Below are positions 8,540 through 15,547 of a stretch of 15,547 nucleotides of DNA, piece by piece. The translations under genes were made by a program, and so were the position numbers. The stretch is from Planctomicrobium sp. (GTDB taxonomy: Bacteria > Planctomycetota > Planctomycetia > Planctomycetales > Planctomycetaceae), in NCBI GenBank assembly GCA_018659505.1, contig JABJMI010000795.1:1-15547 (forward strand). Reading direction: 5' to 3'. The notes below the pieces were generated by a model. That model searched no databases, was not told the DNA's origin, and saw only the letters and a program-made list of their open reading frames with translations. Position 1 is the first letter of the stretch. Each line of letters opens with the position of its first letter.

Positions 8540-9031
8540 ATGCACACATTCTCAATTGATGTCCACTCTCTTCAAGAAACGCAACTGTTTGGTGTGCAGC
8601 TGGCTGAGGTTCTGCGGATCGGAGATGTGATTGCTTTGATTGGTGACCTGGGTGCTGGGAAAACTCATCTGACCCAGGCAATTGCAAAACAATTGGGAGT
8701 CGACCCGGAAGAGGTCAACAGCCCGACGTTTGTTTTGATACAAGAATATGATGGAGACGTACCTGTCTGTCACATCGATGCGTATCGCTTAAACGACACG
8801 GATGAATTTCTTGAACTGGGAGCGGATGAACTTTTGGGAGCTGATAATATTTGTTTGATTGAGTGGGCAGATCGTGTCGCTGACGTGTTGCCCAAAAGAC
8901 TCATTCGTATTGAAATCGAGACGATTGGCGAAACATCTAGGCGAATCTCTCTGAAATGTCCATTGGATCGTGAGGCGGAGATTCGTAATAAGGTTTGCAG
9001 TTCGGAAGAATCGAAGTCGTCTGACGGTTGA
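8540..9031 (+). CDS. tsaE: tRNA threonylcarbamoyladenosine biosynthesis ATPase TsaE
   Basis: This 163-residue P-loop ATPase works with TsaB and TsaD in forming t6A37 on ANN-decoding tRNAs. Walker A is GDLGAGKT (35-42), followed by the family motifs NSPTFVLIQEY (60-70), HIDAYRL (78-84) and IEWADR (107-112). Length is normal, with a short polar C-terminal tail. The ATG at 8540 places the family's usual N-terminus correctly, although no Shine-Dalgarno sequence is visible. The stop (9029-9031) lies 65 bases before the favoured start of the next gene. tsaB and tsaD are not in the window. Confidence 0.96.
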   Translation: MHTFSIDVHSLQETQLFGVQLAEVLRIGDVIALIGDLGAGKTHLTQAIAKQLGVDPEEVNSPTFVLIQEYDGDVPVCHIDAYRLNDTDEFLELGADELLGADNICLIEWADRVADVLPKRLIRIEIETIGETSRRISLKCPLDREAEIRNKVCSSEESKSSDG

Positions 9032-9096
9032 AGTCCACATCGTCAATGACGAAACTGTTGCAATACATTGTTTATTGCAAAGAAGTCTCCAAAACT

Positions 9097-10377
9097 ATGA
9101 CGACATCCCTCGAAGCAACTCTCTTCAACGAATTAGAACAACTGTTTCTGATCGATCCACACACACATATTGACCCACACGCTGCCGCTTCTAAGACATT
9201 GGCAGATATCATGGGATATCATTATTACACAGAGTTGGCGCATTCTGCTGGACTCGACAAAGGGCTCATTGAAGAAGAAGGACTCGACCCAAAAACAAAA
9301 GTGGGGCGTCTGGTCGAAAAGTTGACCGACCTGGATAATACAATTCAAGTCCATTGGTTGTTGGACATGTGCCGGGAATTTTTCGGCTTCACGGATGACC
9401 GGATAACGAAAGACAACTGGGAGAACCTGTACGATACTGCTCTCGCCAAAATGTCCGAAGAGAATTGGGAACAACAGGTTCTCGAAAAGAGTAAGCTGGA
9501 GAAAGTCTTTCTGACGAATGATTTCGACGACAAGCTCGAAGGATTTGATACGAATCTTTACATCCCTTGCTTGAGAACGGATGACCTCGTCTTTCACTTC
9601 CTGAAAAAGTCTGTCCGCAACAGACTGAATGCTGCATCCGGGATTGAAGTCGGAGACGCTGCCTCCTTCAGAGAAGCCACTGGTAAGTTATTCGCGCATT
9701 TCGTCAGCAACAATGTGAAAGCATGTGCCATTTCTCTGCCTCCAAATTTCTCACCTGCTAAAGTTGATGCAGGCGCTGCGGCAGCGGTGATGAAGAGAAC
9801 TGTCAAAGGTCAACGACTGACTTCGACTGAACAGGAAATGCTGTCGTCGTTTGTCTTCTGGACCATCGCTGAGTTTTGCTCTGAGCACAAGCTGCCCTTC
9901 GATCTGATGATCGGCGTGAATCGCAAGGTTTACGAAAATGGTGTCTATCAAGGGCAAGATCTTTTTGACAAACGTGTCTCATTACTTCAGTATAAACAAC
10001 TATTTAATGCCTTCCCTGATGTCACCTTCCCCGTTTCAGTATTGGGCAGCACCAGTAATCAAGAGCTTGTGAGTTATTCGTGGATCTTTCCGAATGTTGT
10101 CACAAACGGTCACTGGTGGTATTCCAATATCCCAACCTATATCGAGATTGACACACGTAGCCGACTGGAAGCGGTTCCCCGCACGAAACAGATCGGCTAC
10201 TACAGCGACATGTACAAACTTGAATTCGCACTTCCTAAGTTCCGCATGTATCGAAGAGTGTTGGCGAAAGTTCTTGCTACAGATTTTGTTGTTGGACGAG
10301 GTTGGACTGAGGAACAAGCGTTGGACTTCGGCAAACAGATTCTGCGAGGGAATGTTGAGACAATTTTTAATGTTTAA
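9097..10377 (+). CDS. Uronate isomerase-like protein of the amidohydrolase superfamily
   Basis: This 426-residue protein resembles UxaC/glucuronate isomerase, which interconverts aldo- and keto-hexuronates. Matching landmarks are the metal-ligand motif Asp20-x-His22-x-His24 (LIDPHTHID, compare IIDYHCH), GYHYYTEL near 40-47, VHWLLDMCREFFG (85-97), FLTNDFDD, IPCLRTDD, IFPNVVTNGHWWYSN (330-344) and the C-terminal YYSDMYK (Asp371) that stands where UxaC has LTDSRSF. The SR and the HEYFRR of that last block are replaced (MYK, FRMYRR), and the mid-protein HIG site reads MIG (271-273). It is clearly divergent and its substrate is uncertain. I favour ATG 9097 because the conserved region starts there. 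Upstream in-frame starts at 9028 (TTG overlapping the tsaE stop) and 9046 (ATG) would add 23 or 17 residues without recognisable character. No strong ribosome binding site is seen at any of them. Confidence 0.85.
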   Translation: MTTSLEATLFNELEQLFLIDPHTHIDPHAAASKTLADIMGYHYYTELAHSAGLDKGLIEEEGLDPKTKVGRLVEKLTDLDNTIQVHWLLDMCREFFGFTDDRITKDNWENLYDTALAKMSEENWEQQVLEKSKLEKVFLTNDFDDKLEGFDTNLYIPCLRTDDLVFHFLKKSVRNRLNAASGIEVGDAASFREATGKLFAHFVSNNVKACAISLPPNFSPAKVDAGAAAAVMKRTVKGQRLTSTEQEMLSSFVFWTIAEFCSEHKLPFDLMIGVNRKVYENGVYQGQDLFDKRVSLLQYKQLFNAFPDVTFPVSVLGSTSNQELVSYSWIFPNVVTNGHWWYSNIPTYIEIDTRSRLEAVPRTKQIGYYSDMYKLEFALPKFRMYRRVLAKVLATDFVVGRGWTEEQALDFGKQILRGNVETIFNV

Positions 10378-10500
10378 AAACTTCACTGTAACAGTAAGTA
10401 TTGTAAGATGAGAATTGTTGTACCTGATTAAACAGTCAGGTCATGATTCTTTAAACTGTAATTTGGGCAACTTCACCGATTCATTTCGGAGAGAAATTTC

Positions 10501-12177
10501 ATGAGCAAGATGGTACTTCTTCAGGATGGTCAAGCCACTCCGTTTGAATTGACGCAAGACGAAACCGTTATCGGTCGATTGCCTGAATGCGATATTCAAT
10601 TGCCTTCCAATATGGTTTCTCGAAGGCACGCTAAAGTAGTAAGAGACGGTTCTCATTTCTCTATCGAGGATATGGGAAGTGGAAACGGTACGTTTCTGAA
10701 TGATCAGAAAATTGAGGGGAGCCAAAAACTCAAAACAAATGATCGGGTGAAATTTGGTCCGATGTTAATGCGTTTCGATTCGGATCAAGATGACGATGAC
10801 AGTTCAGCATCTTATGCCCTGCAAAACGCGGCAAACATGGGAACTCTGGAGGTCAGCGAATCCGATGATGGTTCTTCGACGATTGTTGGATCGCTGGACA
10901 GTTCAACACTCGGCATTCTTGATTCTCGTCCACAAGAGAAATTAAAAGCTGTCCTGGACATTAGCCGCGCATTGGCGGGGACATTAGAGGTCGAAACCCT
11001 TTTGCCAAAAATTCTCGACTCATTATTTACAATTTTCCCAGCTGCCGACCGTGGTTGCATTCTTCTTAAGGATTCGAAGACCGGAAAAATGAATCCCCGG
11101 GCAATGAAGCATCGCCGGGAAGATGAAGACGCCACAGTCAAGTTGAGTCGAACGATCTTGAGTTCAGTTCTGGAACAGAAAAAAGCAATTCTTTCTGCAG
11201 ACGCTGCCAGTGACACACGTTTCGATGCCAGCGAGTCGATCTCTGCACTGCCAATTCGGTCGATGATGTGTGTCCCGATGCTGGACTTGCAGGGTGAGCC
11301 GGTCGGCGTGATCAATATCGACACGCAAAACCCGATGATGCAGTTTCGGAACGAAGACCTCGAAATCATGGTCACTGTCGCGGGACAAGCAGCTCTGGCC
11401 TACGAGAGTGCTCGCCTATTGCAATCTTTTGTGGAAAAACAAAAGCAGGAAGGAGAGATGAACATCGCTCGTGGCGTTCAACAGGCTCTCCTGCCTGAGT
11501 TTCTGCCCGATCTGCCTGATTACTCATTTTTTACATCTTATGATTCTGCCCAAGCCGTTGGTGGCGATTACTACGATGTGATACCAACTCGAGACGGCAA
11601 GATCTGGCTCGCGTTTGGGGACGTCGCTGGGAAAGGTGTTCCTGCTTCATTAGTAATGTCAAGAATGTCCAGTGTTGTACGCAGCGTCAGTGAATTCGTC
11701 ACCGATGCGGGCGAAGCAGTCATGGCAATTAACGATCACATGTGTGCGAAAGCGACTGAAGGTCGGTTTGTGACGTTCGTGCTCACCATCCTCGACACAG
11801 TTAACCATTCCATGTCCGTCGTGAACTCTGGGCACATGTCTCCAATTATCCGTAAGGTTGACGGAACCTGGGAAGAATTCGACGACGATGCTGTCGGAGT
11901 TCCCATCGGAGTCATGGAAGGGTTTCCTTTTGAAACACGTGAACGCGGAATCGCTCCTGGGGAGACTGTCGTTCTCTATACAGATGGTGTCAGCGAGGCC
12001 ATGAATTTTGAGAGCGAACTCTATGGAATGGAACGCTTAAGAGATTTGATTTGTAATTGTGATCCAGATGTGAAAGTGATGGGAAAAACAATACGAGAAG
12101 ACGTCCGCAAACACGCCGACGGTCGACCACAGAATGACGACATTACGATGATGGTGTTCGGCAGATCAGCAACTTAA
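10501..12177 (+). CDS. FHA-GAF-PP2C (SpoIIE/RsbU-type) serine phosphatase
   Basis: This 558-residue cytoplasmic signalling protein has three domains. The N-terminal FHA domain (about 1-93) keeps the phosphothreonine-binding residues: Gly25-Arg26, Ser40-Arg-Arg-His43 and GNGTF (61-65). An acidic linker (DSDQDDDDSS, 93-102) and a Ser/Thr-rich stretch follow. A GAF-type sensor occupies about 155-305, and a coiled region (about 305-325) leads to the phosphatase. The PP2C/SpoIIE domain (about 340-555) has its metal-binding aspartates in GGDYYD (354-359), GDVAGKG (373-379), YTDG (493-496) and NDDIT (545-549), so it should be active. The RsbU-like layout suggests dephosphorylation of an anti-sigma antagonist or similar partner, but no STAS or anti-sigma gene is in the window. 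GGAGAG at 10488-10493 is well placed for ATG 10501. Confidence 0.95.
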   Translation: MSKMVLLQDGQATPFELTQDETVIGRLPECDIQLPSNMVSRRHAKVVRDGSHFSIEDMGSGNGTFLNDQKIEGSQKLKTNDRVKFGPMLMRFDSDQDDDDSSASYALQNAANMGTLEVSESDDGSSTIVGSLDSSTLGILDSRPQEKLKAVLDISRALAGTLEVETLLPKILDSLFTIFPAADRGCILLKDSKTGKMNPRAMKHRREDEDATVKLSRTILSSVLEQKKAILSADAASDTRFDASESISALPIRSMMCVPMLDLQGEPVGVINIDTQNPMMQFRNEDLEIMVTVAGQAALAYESARLLQSFVEKQKQEGEMNIARGVQQALLPEFLPDLPDYSFFTSYDSAQAVGGDYYDVIPTRDGKIWLAFGDVAGKGVPASLVMSRMSSVVRSVSEFVTDAGEAVMAINDHMCAKATEGRFVTFVLTILDTVNHSMSVVNSGHMSPIIRKVDGTWEEFDDDAVGVPIGVMEGFPFETRERGIAPGETVVLYTDGVSEAMNFESELYGMERLRDLICNCDPDVKVMGKTIREDVRKHADGRPQNDDITMMVFGRSAT

Positions 12178-12399
12178 TTCACTGTACTCAGTCGGAGAAA
12201 TCGACTTCATTTCTTTCATTCGCTAGGGATTCATCAGCGTTCGCTTGAATATGGTGCAACCCGTCGTCAGAATATGCGATCATCAAATCACTTCGTCTCG
12301 TTCAAGAGACAGACTATTTATCCTCAGTCGATTTAATCAAAGCTAATAAAATCACTTATTGCTGAAACCAGCGAATCATATATCGTTAAAGGAAACATA

Positions 12400-13977
12400 A
12401 TGGAAATCCAAGAAGGTCAAACAGTCGGCGTCGATCTCGGCACGACCTATTCAGCTATTGCCCAAATCGACGGAGAGGGCAACCCTGTCGCTGTTGAAAA
12501 CGCTGAAGGGACCACAATCACTCCTTCAGTTGTCATTCTCAGCGACGAAGGCAAGGTCATCGTTGGTCCCACCTTTGAACGGATGTCCATTGAAAATCCT
12601 CGTAATATCGTGGAAGCCATTAAACGACAAATGGGCAACAAAGATTTCTTTGTCGTCTATCAAGACAAGAAACTGACTCCAGAATTCGTCTCGGCGTTGA
12701 TCATCAAAAAGCTCAAGCAAGACGCAGAGAAGAGCATCGGTCCCATCGCAAATGCGGTCATTACCGTTCCGTATTACTTTAACGATGTACGTCGCAAAGC
12801 GACGCAGGATTCCGGGAAAATCGCTGGCTTGAACGTGATCGATATCATCAACGAGCCAACAGCTGCAACTCTTGCCTACGCTTGGCAGAAAGGTCATCTC
12901 GGTCGTCCTGATGCCTTTGATGGTGAACGAACAATTATGGTTTACGATCTCGGAGGAGGAACCTTCGATGTCACCGTTGTTCGCTATACAGCGACCACAT
13001 TCAAAGTGCTCGCTACAGATGGCGATGTCATGCTAGGTGGACTCGATTGGAGTCGACGAATCGTCGACCATATCGCTGAAGAATTCCATACGAAACATCA
13101 ATTGGATCCACGTGAAGATCCTGAAACATTGATGCAACTGACTCAAGAATGTGAGCAGGCAAAACGTGACTTGAGTGAACGAGCACAGATCCCGATTAGT
13201 GCATACTATAAGGGCAAAAACGTCACGATTGCATTGACTCGCGGCGATTTCGAGCGTCTGACCGGCGACCTCATGCAACGAACTCGCGACACAACCGAAC
13301 TTGTGATGCAGCAAGCGGGCGTCGGAAAGGGTGAACTCGATGAGCTCGTTCTGGTCGGTGGATCGACTTACATGCCGGTCGTTGAAACAATGTTGAAAGA
13401 TGTCACAGGGTTAGATCCGTCCCGTGATGTCAGTCCAGAAGAAGCTGTTTCTCAGGGAGCTGCTATTCATGCAGCGATTTTGGAAGCAAGAGCAACAGGT
13501 GGTGACAGCCGTCTAGCGAAAGCTGTGATCAACCGCTTGCGGCTGGTTTCTGCAACCGATGTCAATTCTCACTCTCTTGGAGTGAAGATTAGTGATCCGC
13601 AAGAGAAATCGCGGAAAATTAATCACATCATGATTCCTAAGAATTCATCGTTACCGGTCGAAGTCAAACAAAAGTTCAAAACGAACACAGCGAACCAGCA
13701 ACGTGTTCACGTTTGTGTACTCGAAGGTGATGCATCTGATCCAGATGCCTGTACAACGATTGGAGATTTCCGAATTGTAAACCTGCCTGCTGACCTTCCT
13801 GCCGGATCGCCAGTCGAAATCACTTACAGTTACGATAAGAACGGTCGTTTCTCCGCGACAGCGATTGAGTTGACTGGAAATGTCGTCGCGAAAACCGAAA
13901 TTGTCAGAGATTCAGGTCTCACAAATGAAAATGTAGATGCTTTCCAGACTCTGGCAAGCGATTACCAAGTTGAGTAA
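12400..13977 (+). CDS. Hsp70 (DnaK)-like chaperone lacking the C-terminal lid
   Basis: This 525-residue Hsp70 relative has an apparently intact ATPase domain: GVDLGTTYS (10-18), catalytic-type Lys75 in AIKRQMG, INEPTAATLAYA (150-161), phosphate-2 motif VYDLGGGTFDVT (181-192) and the adenosine motif LVGGSTYMP (318-326). The interdomain linker of DnaK (DVLLLDV) is not recognisable. In its place an extra stretch (about 363-392) runs into NSHSLGVKI. A beta substrate-binding-like domain (about 389-498) follows, and the protein stops about 25 residues later. The roughly 110-130-residue helical lid and the C-terminal tail of DnaK (about 638 residues) are absent. AAAGGA at 12388-12393 sits six bases before the ATG. 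No CIRCE element was found in the 222-base upstream gap. It is probably a specialised Hsp70 rather than the housekeeping DnaK; the gene after it encodes a J-like protein. Confidence 0.93.
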   Translation: MEIQEGQTVGVDLGTTYSAIAQIDGEGNPVAVENAEGTTITPSVVILSDEGKVIVGPTFERMSIENPRNIVEAIKRQMGNKDFFVVYQDKKLTPEFVSALIIKKLKQDAEKSIGPIANAVITVPYYFNDVRRKATQDSGKIAGLNVIDIINEPTAATLAYAWQKGHLGRPDAFDGERTIMVYDLGGGTFDVTVVRYTATTFKVLATDGDVMLGGLDWSRRIVDHIAEEFHTKHQLDPREDPETLMQLTQECEQAKRDLSERAQIPISAYYKGKNVTIALTRGDFERLTGDLMQRTRDTTELVMQQAGVGKGELDELVLVGGSTYMPVVETMLKDVTGLDPSRDVSPEEAVSQGAAIHAAILEARATGGDSRLAKAVINRLRLVSATDVNSHSLGVKISDPQEKSRKINHIMIPKNSSLPVEVKQKFKTNTANQQRVHVCVLEGDASDPDACTTIGDFRIVNLPADLPAGSPVEITYSYDKNGRFSATAIELTGNVVAKTEIVRDSGLTNENVDAFQTLASDYQVE

Positions 13978-14043
13978 TTGACGCCAATTGTGTGAGTGAA
14001 GTTTGAGTTGAATTTTCAGGGTACGGATTGAGAGTTTTCATTT

Positions 14044-15084
14044 ATGGATGTCTACAAGGAATGGTTGGGAATCCCCGAGGGACCGCGTCCTCCGGATCAT
14101 TATGAATTGCTCAGAATCGTACGCTTTGAAGATGATTCGGAGAAAATCCGCGCTCACTATAAGAAGTTGAATGGTCATGTTCGAAAGTACGCGACCGGAC
14201 AATATTCGGTTCAGTCTCAAGATCTACTCAATGAAATGGCGAAGGCGATGTTGTGTCTCACAGACACAACTCGCAAGCGTGAATACGATGAGGGTTTAGG
14301 GCGAGAATTCGAAGCAGAAGTCGATGAGTTCGGTCGCCAGCCGCTGTTGGATGTCCTCGTGAGAAATGGTGACATTTCACGTGACCAACAAGGTGAAGCA
14401 GAAGAGTTTGCCAGCAAACGTGGTTTAAGTCATCGCGATGCTGTCGTGCAGATGAAGCTTGTCAATCCGACCAAAGCTGCCCAAGCGCTGGCAGTCCAAC
14501 TTGGCTATTCCTATGTTGATCTGGACGACATGTTTCCGGAAGACGATGCGCTGGATCTTGTTCCGCGTGTCATGGTCAAACGCAATTCCTTCATCCCCTT
14601 GTTTGTCGATGATGGACAACTTCTTGTTGCTTGCATTGATCAACTCGACCATGAAACCGAAGAAGAACTCCGCTTAAGAGCGGGTGTTCCGATTCGACCA
14701 GTCATTGTGTCACCCAGGGCAGTCAATCAGGCGATAGCGCAATATTATGCACCTGGGATGCGTGATGAGGCAAAAATCTCGTCATCGAACATGGATGCAG
14801 TTCCGTCAAAGAAAAGTTCTAAATCGGGAAAAACGAAATCTTCATCGGCTTCTTCCAGTTCTTTCGATCAACTTTCTCCAGAGGAGAAAAAAGAACGTAA
14901 GCAGTATGGAATCCTGTTTATTTGCTGGAGCGCCATCATCCCGATGTTGCCTGTGATTCTCAAAATGATGGTCCCCTCGCTTGCTCTGAAGTTGGCATGG
15001 TATCCAAACTTGATCTCCTTCGGATTAGCGATTGCCTGCTTGATTGGAACCTCTTTCTGGGTAACTCAAAAATACTGGAAGTAA
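14044..15084 (+). CDS. J-like domain and GspE N-terminal-like domain membrane protein
   Basis: This 346-residue protein has four parts. Residues 1-90 resemble a J domain: DHYELLRI at 18-25, helix II about 33-45, and LLNEMAKAMLCLTDTTRKREYD (61-82) in the place of helices III-IV. The HPD tripeptide needed to stimulate Hsp70 ATPase is absent; the aligned loop reads VRKYATG (46-52). Residues about 97-238 match the type II secretion/pilus ATPase N-terminal fold (T2SSE_N/MshEN-like; LLDVLVRNGDIS, ALAVQLGYSYVDLDD, VPRVMVKRNSFIPLFV), but without the ATPase and without clear RLG c-di-GMP motifs. A Ser/Lys-rich linker (about 246-275) leads to two membrane helices (about 289-310 and 320-341), which would place both soluble domains on the cytoplasmic side. 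GAGAG at 14030-14034 precedes the ATG by nine bases. It lies 66 bases after the Hsp70-like gene, suggesting a partner. Domain calls are by eye. Confidence 0.85.
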   Translation: MDVYKEWLGIPEGPRPPDHYELLRIVRFEDDSEKIRAHYKKLNGHVRKYATGQYSVQSQDLLNEMAKAMLCLTDTTRKREYDEGLGREFEAEVDEFGRQPLLDVLVRNGDISRDQQGEAEEFASKRGLSHRDAVVQMKLVNPTKAAQALAVQLGYSYVDLDDMFPEDDALDLVPRVMVKRNSFIPLFVDDGQLLVACIDQLDHETEEELRLRAGVPIRPVIVSPRAVNQAIAQYYAPGMRDEAKISSSNMDAVPSKKSSKSGKTKSSSASSSSFDQLSPEEKKERKQYGILFICWSAIIPMLPVILKMMVPSLALKLAWYPNLISFGLAIACLIGTSFWVTQKYWK

Positions 15085-15157
15085 ATTCAGGCAAGTCGCA
15101 TTTCCCCTTAGAGAATGTGTTTTTGCAGATAAAAATTTCTCACTGCGAGGTAGCACT

Positions 15158-15547
15158 GTGCCAGAAGCGACACTACTGGTCATTCAAGGACCAGGGCAAG
15201 GGAGTCGCATTGAGCTGAGTACCGATAAGCTCAGTATCGGGCGAGGTGTCCATAACGACTCACGTATCTTAGATACCGAGATGTCCCGGCAACATGCCGA
15301 CTTCACCTTCGAGAATGATCGCTGGTTAATTGTCGACAAAAACAGTTCAAATGGAACTTTTGTCAATGGGAAGCAAGTCGAATCATCTCCTTTAAAGCAA
15401 GGAGATCAGATTCAACTTGGTCGATCGATTTTGCTATTTTCCTCAACGCTCCCTTCCGATTCTTCGGAAGCCGCTGTGCAGATCAATATTGTCCCAGAAG
15501 ACGCAAAGTCGGACCGCTCACGTATTGTCGGTCAGGTACGTTCAGAA
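15158..15547 (+). CDS. FHA-domain protein, 3' end beyond the window
   Basis: An open frame of 130 codons starts at GTG 15158, seven bases after GCGAGG (15145-15150), and runs off the window without a stop. Residues 4-95 form a complete FHA domain: IGRG (27-30), Ser43-Arg-Gln-His46, and SSNGTFVNG (63-71), with the phosphothreonine-contacting Arg, Ser and Asn positions all present. After it comes a polar stretch that includes RSRIVGQV (120-127). The FHA-GAF-phosphatase upstream has a similar spot (STIVGSL, 126-132) between FHA and GAF. A GAF plus effector domain (phosphatase or sigma-54 activator) may follow outside the window; that is inference. It is 73 bases after the J-like gene. Confidence 0.88.
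   Translation, partial: MPEATLLVIQGPGQGSRIELSTDKLSIGRGVHNDSRILDTEMSRQHADFTFENDRWLIVDKNSSNGTFVNGKQVESSPLKQGDQIQLGRSILLFSSTLPSDSSEAAVQINIVPEDAKSDRSRIVGQVRSE

Noticed and set aside
8592..8601. GTGTGCAGCT inside tsaE, matching the right arm of the palindrome copies
   Set aside because: It lies in a conserved coding frame, has no pairing left arm and is only about ten bases, so it is likely chance.
9028..9096. TTG 9028 overlapping the tsaE stop as the start of the uronate isomerase-like gene
   Set aside because: The extra 23 residues show no family similarity, and ATG 9097 directly precedes the conserved region. It cannot be fully excluded without start mapping.
10422..10441. Hairpin ACCTGA/TCAGGT between the isomerase-like and phosphatase genes
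   Set aside because: Six base pairs with an eight-base loop and no U-tract. It does not belong to the TTTAGC palindrome family.
12190..12206. Hairpin AGTCG/CGACT after the FHA-GAF-phosphatase gene
   Set aside because: Only five base pairs with a seven-base loop and a mixed T-rich tail; too weak to call a terminator.
12178..12399. CIRCE element or heat-shock promoter ahead of the Hsp70-like gene
   Set aside because: No TTAGCACTC-N9-GAGTGCTAA-like inverted repeat is present. TTGCTG at 12359-12364 with TATATC at 12379 has spacing too short for a standard promoter.

Overview
The window most likely comes from a planctomycete (order Planctomycetales; genus not resolvable from sequence alone). Three things support this: moderate GC content by eye; a J-like gene opening with the planctomycete-style N-terminus (WLGIP...RPPDHYELL); and several FHA-domain signalling genes. 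Starts are a mix of ATG and GTG. Several genes lack a clear Shine-Dalgarno sequence. No rRNA, tRNA, CRISPR array, insertion sequence or phage gene was seen.

Left part (1-10377) is a set of metabolic and housekeeping genes in loose order. A 5'-truncated Nramp-fold transporter (3-1571) converges on an aldehyde dehydrogenase of the ketoglutarate-semialdehyde type (1623-3203, minus). Divergent from that is a UDP-glucuronate 4-epimerase-like SDR (3368-4375), followed by an aspartate kinase with two tandem pairs of ACT domains (4487-6271). A small unrecognised protein (6287-6829, minus) converges on the kinase. Next come a HemW-family radical SAM protein (7105-8415), TsaE of tRNA t6A synthesis (8540-9031) and a divergent uronate isomerase-like protein (9097-10377). 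A near-identical perfect palindrome follows three of these genes (1580-1610, 4381-4406, 8431-8463). It shows compensatory base changes, so it looks like a dispersed structured element acting at transcript 3' ends.

Right part (10501-15547, all plus strand) is a signalling and chaperone-like cluster. It holds an FHA-GAF-PP2C/SpoIIE phosphatase (10501-12177), an Hsp70 relative without the C-terminal lid (12400-13977), a membrane protein made of an HPD-less J-like domain plus a GspE N-terminal-like domain (14044-15084), and the start of a second FHA protein (15158 to the window edge). The gaps are 222, 66 and 73 bases, so partial co-transcription is plausible but not shown. The inferred picture is a phospho-peptide-reading and phosphatase pair flanking an Hsp70/J-like pair anchored at a membrane. 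This is the part of the window most likely to be an uncharacterised system.

No stretch over 300 bases is without a gene. The largest gaps are 6830-7104 (275 bases), 12178-12399 (222 bases) and 3204-3367 (164 bases). I see no convincing gene, RNA or operator in them.
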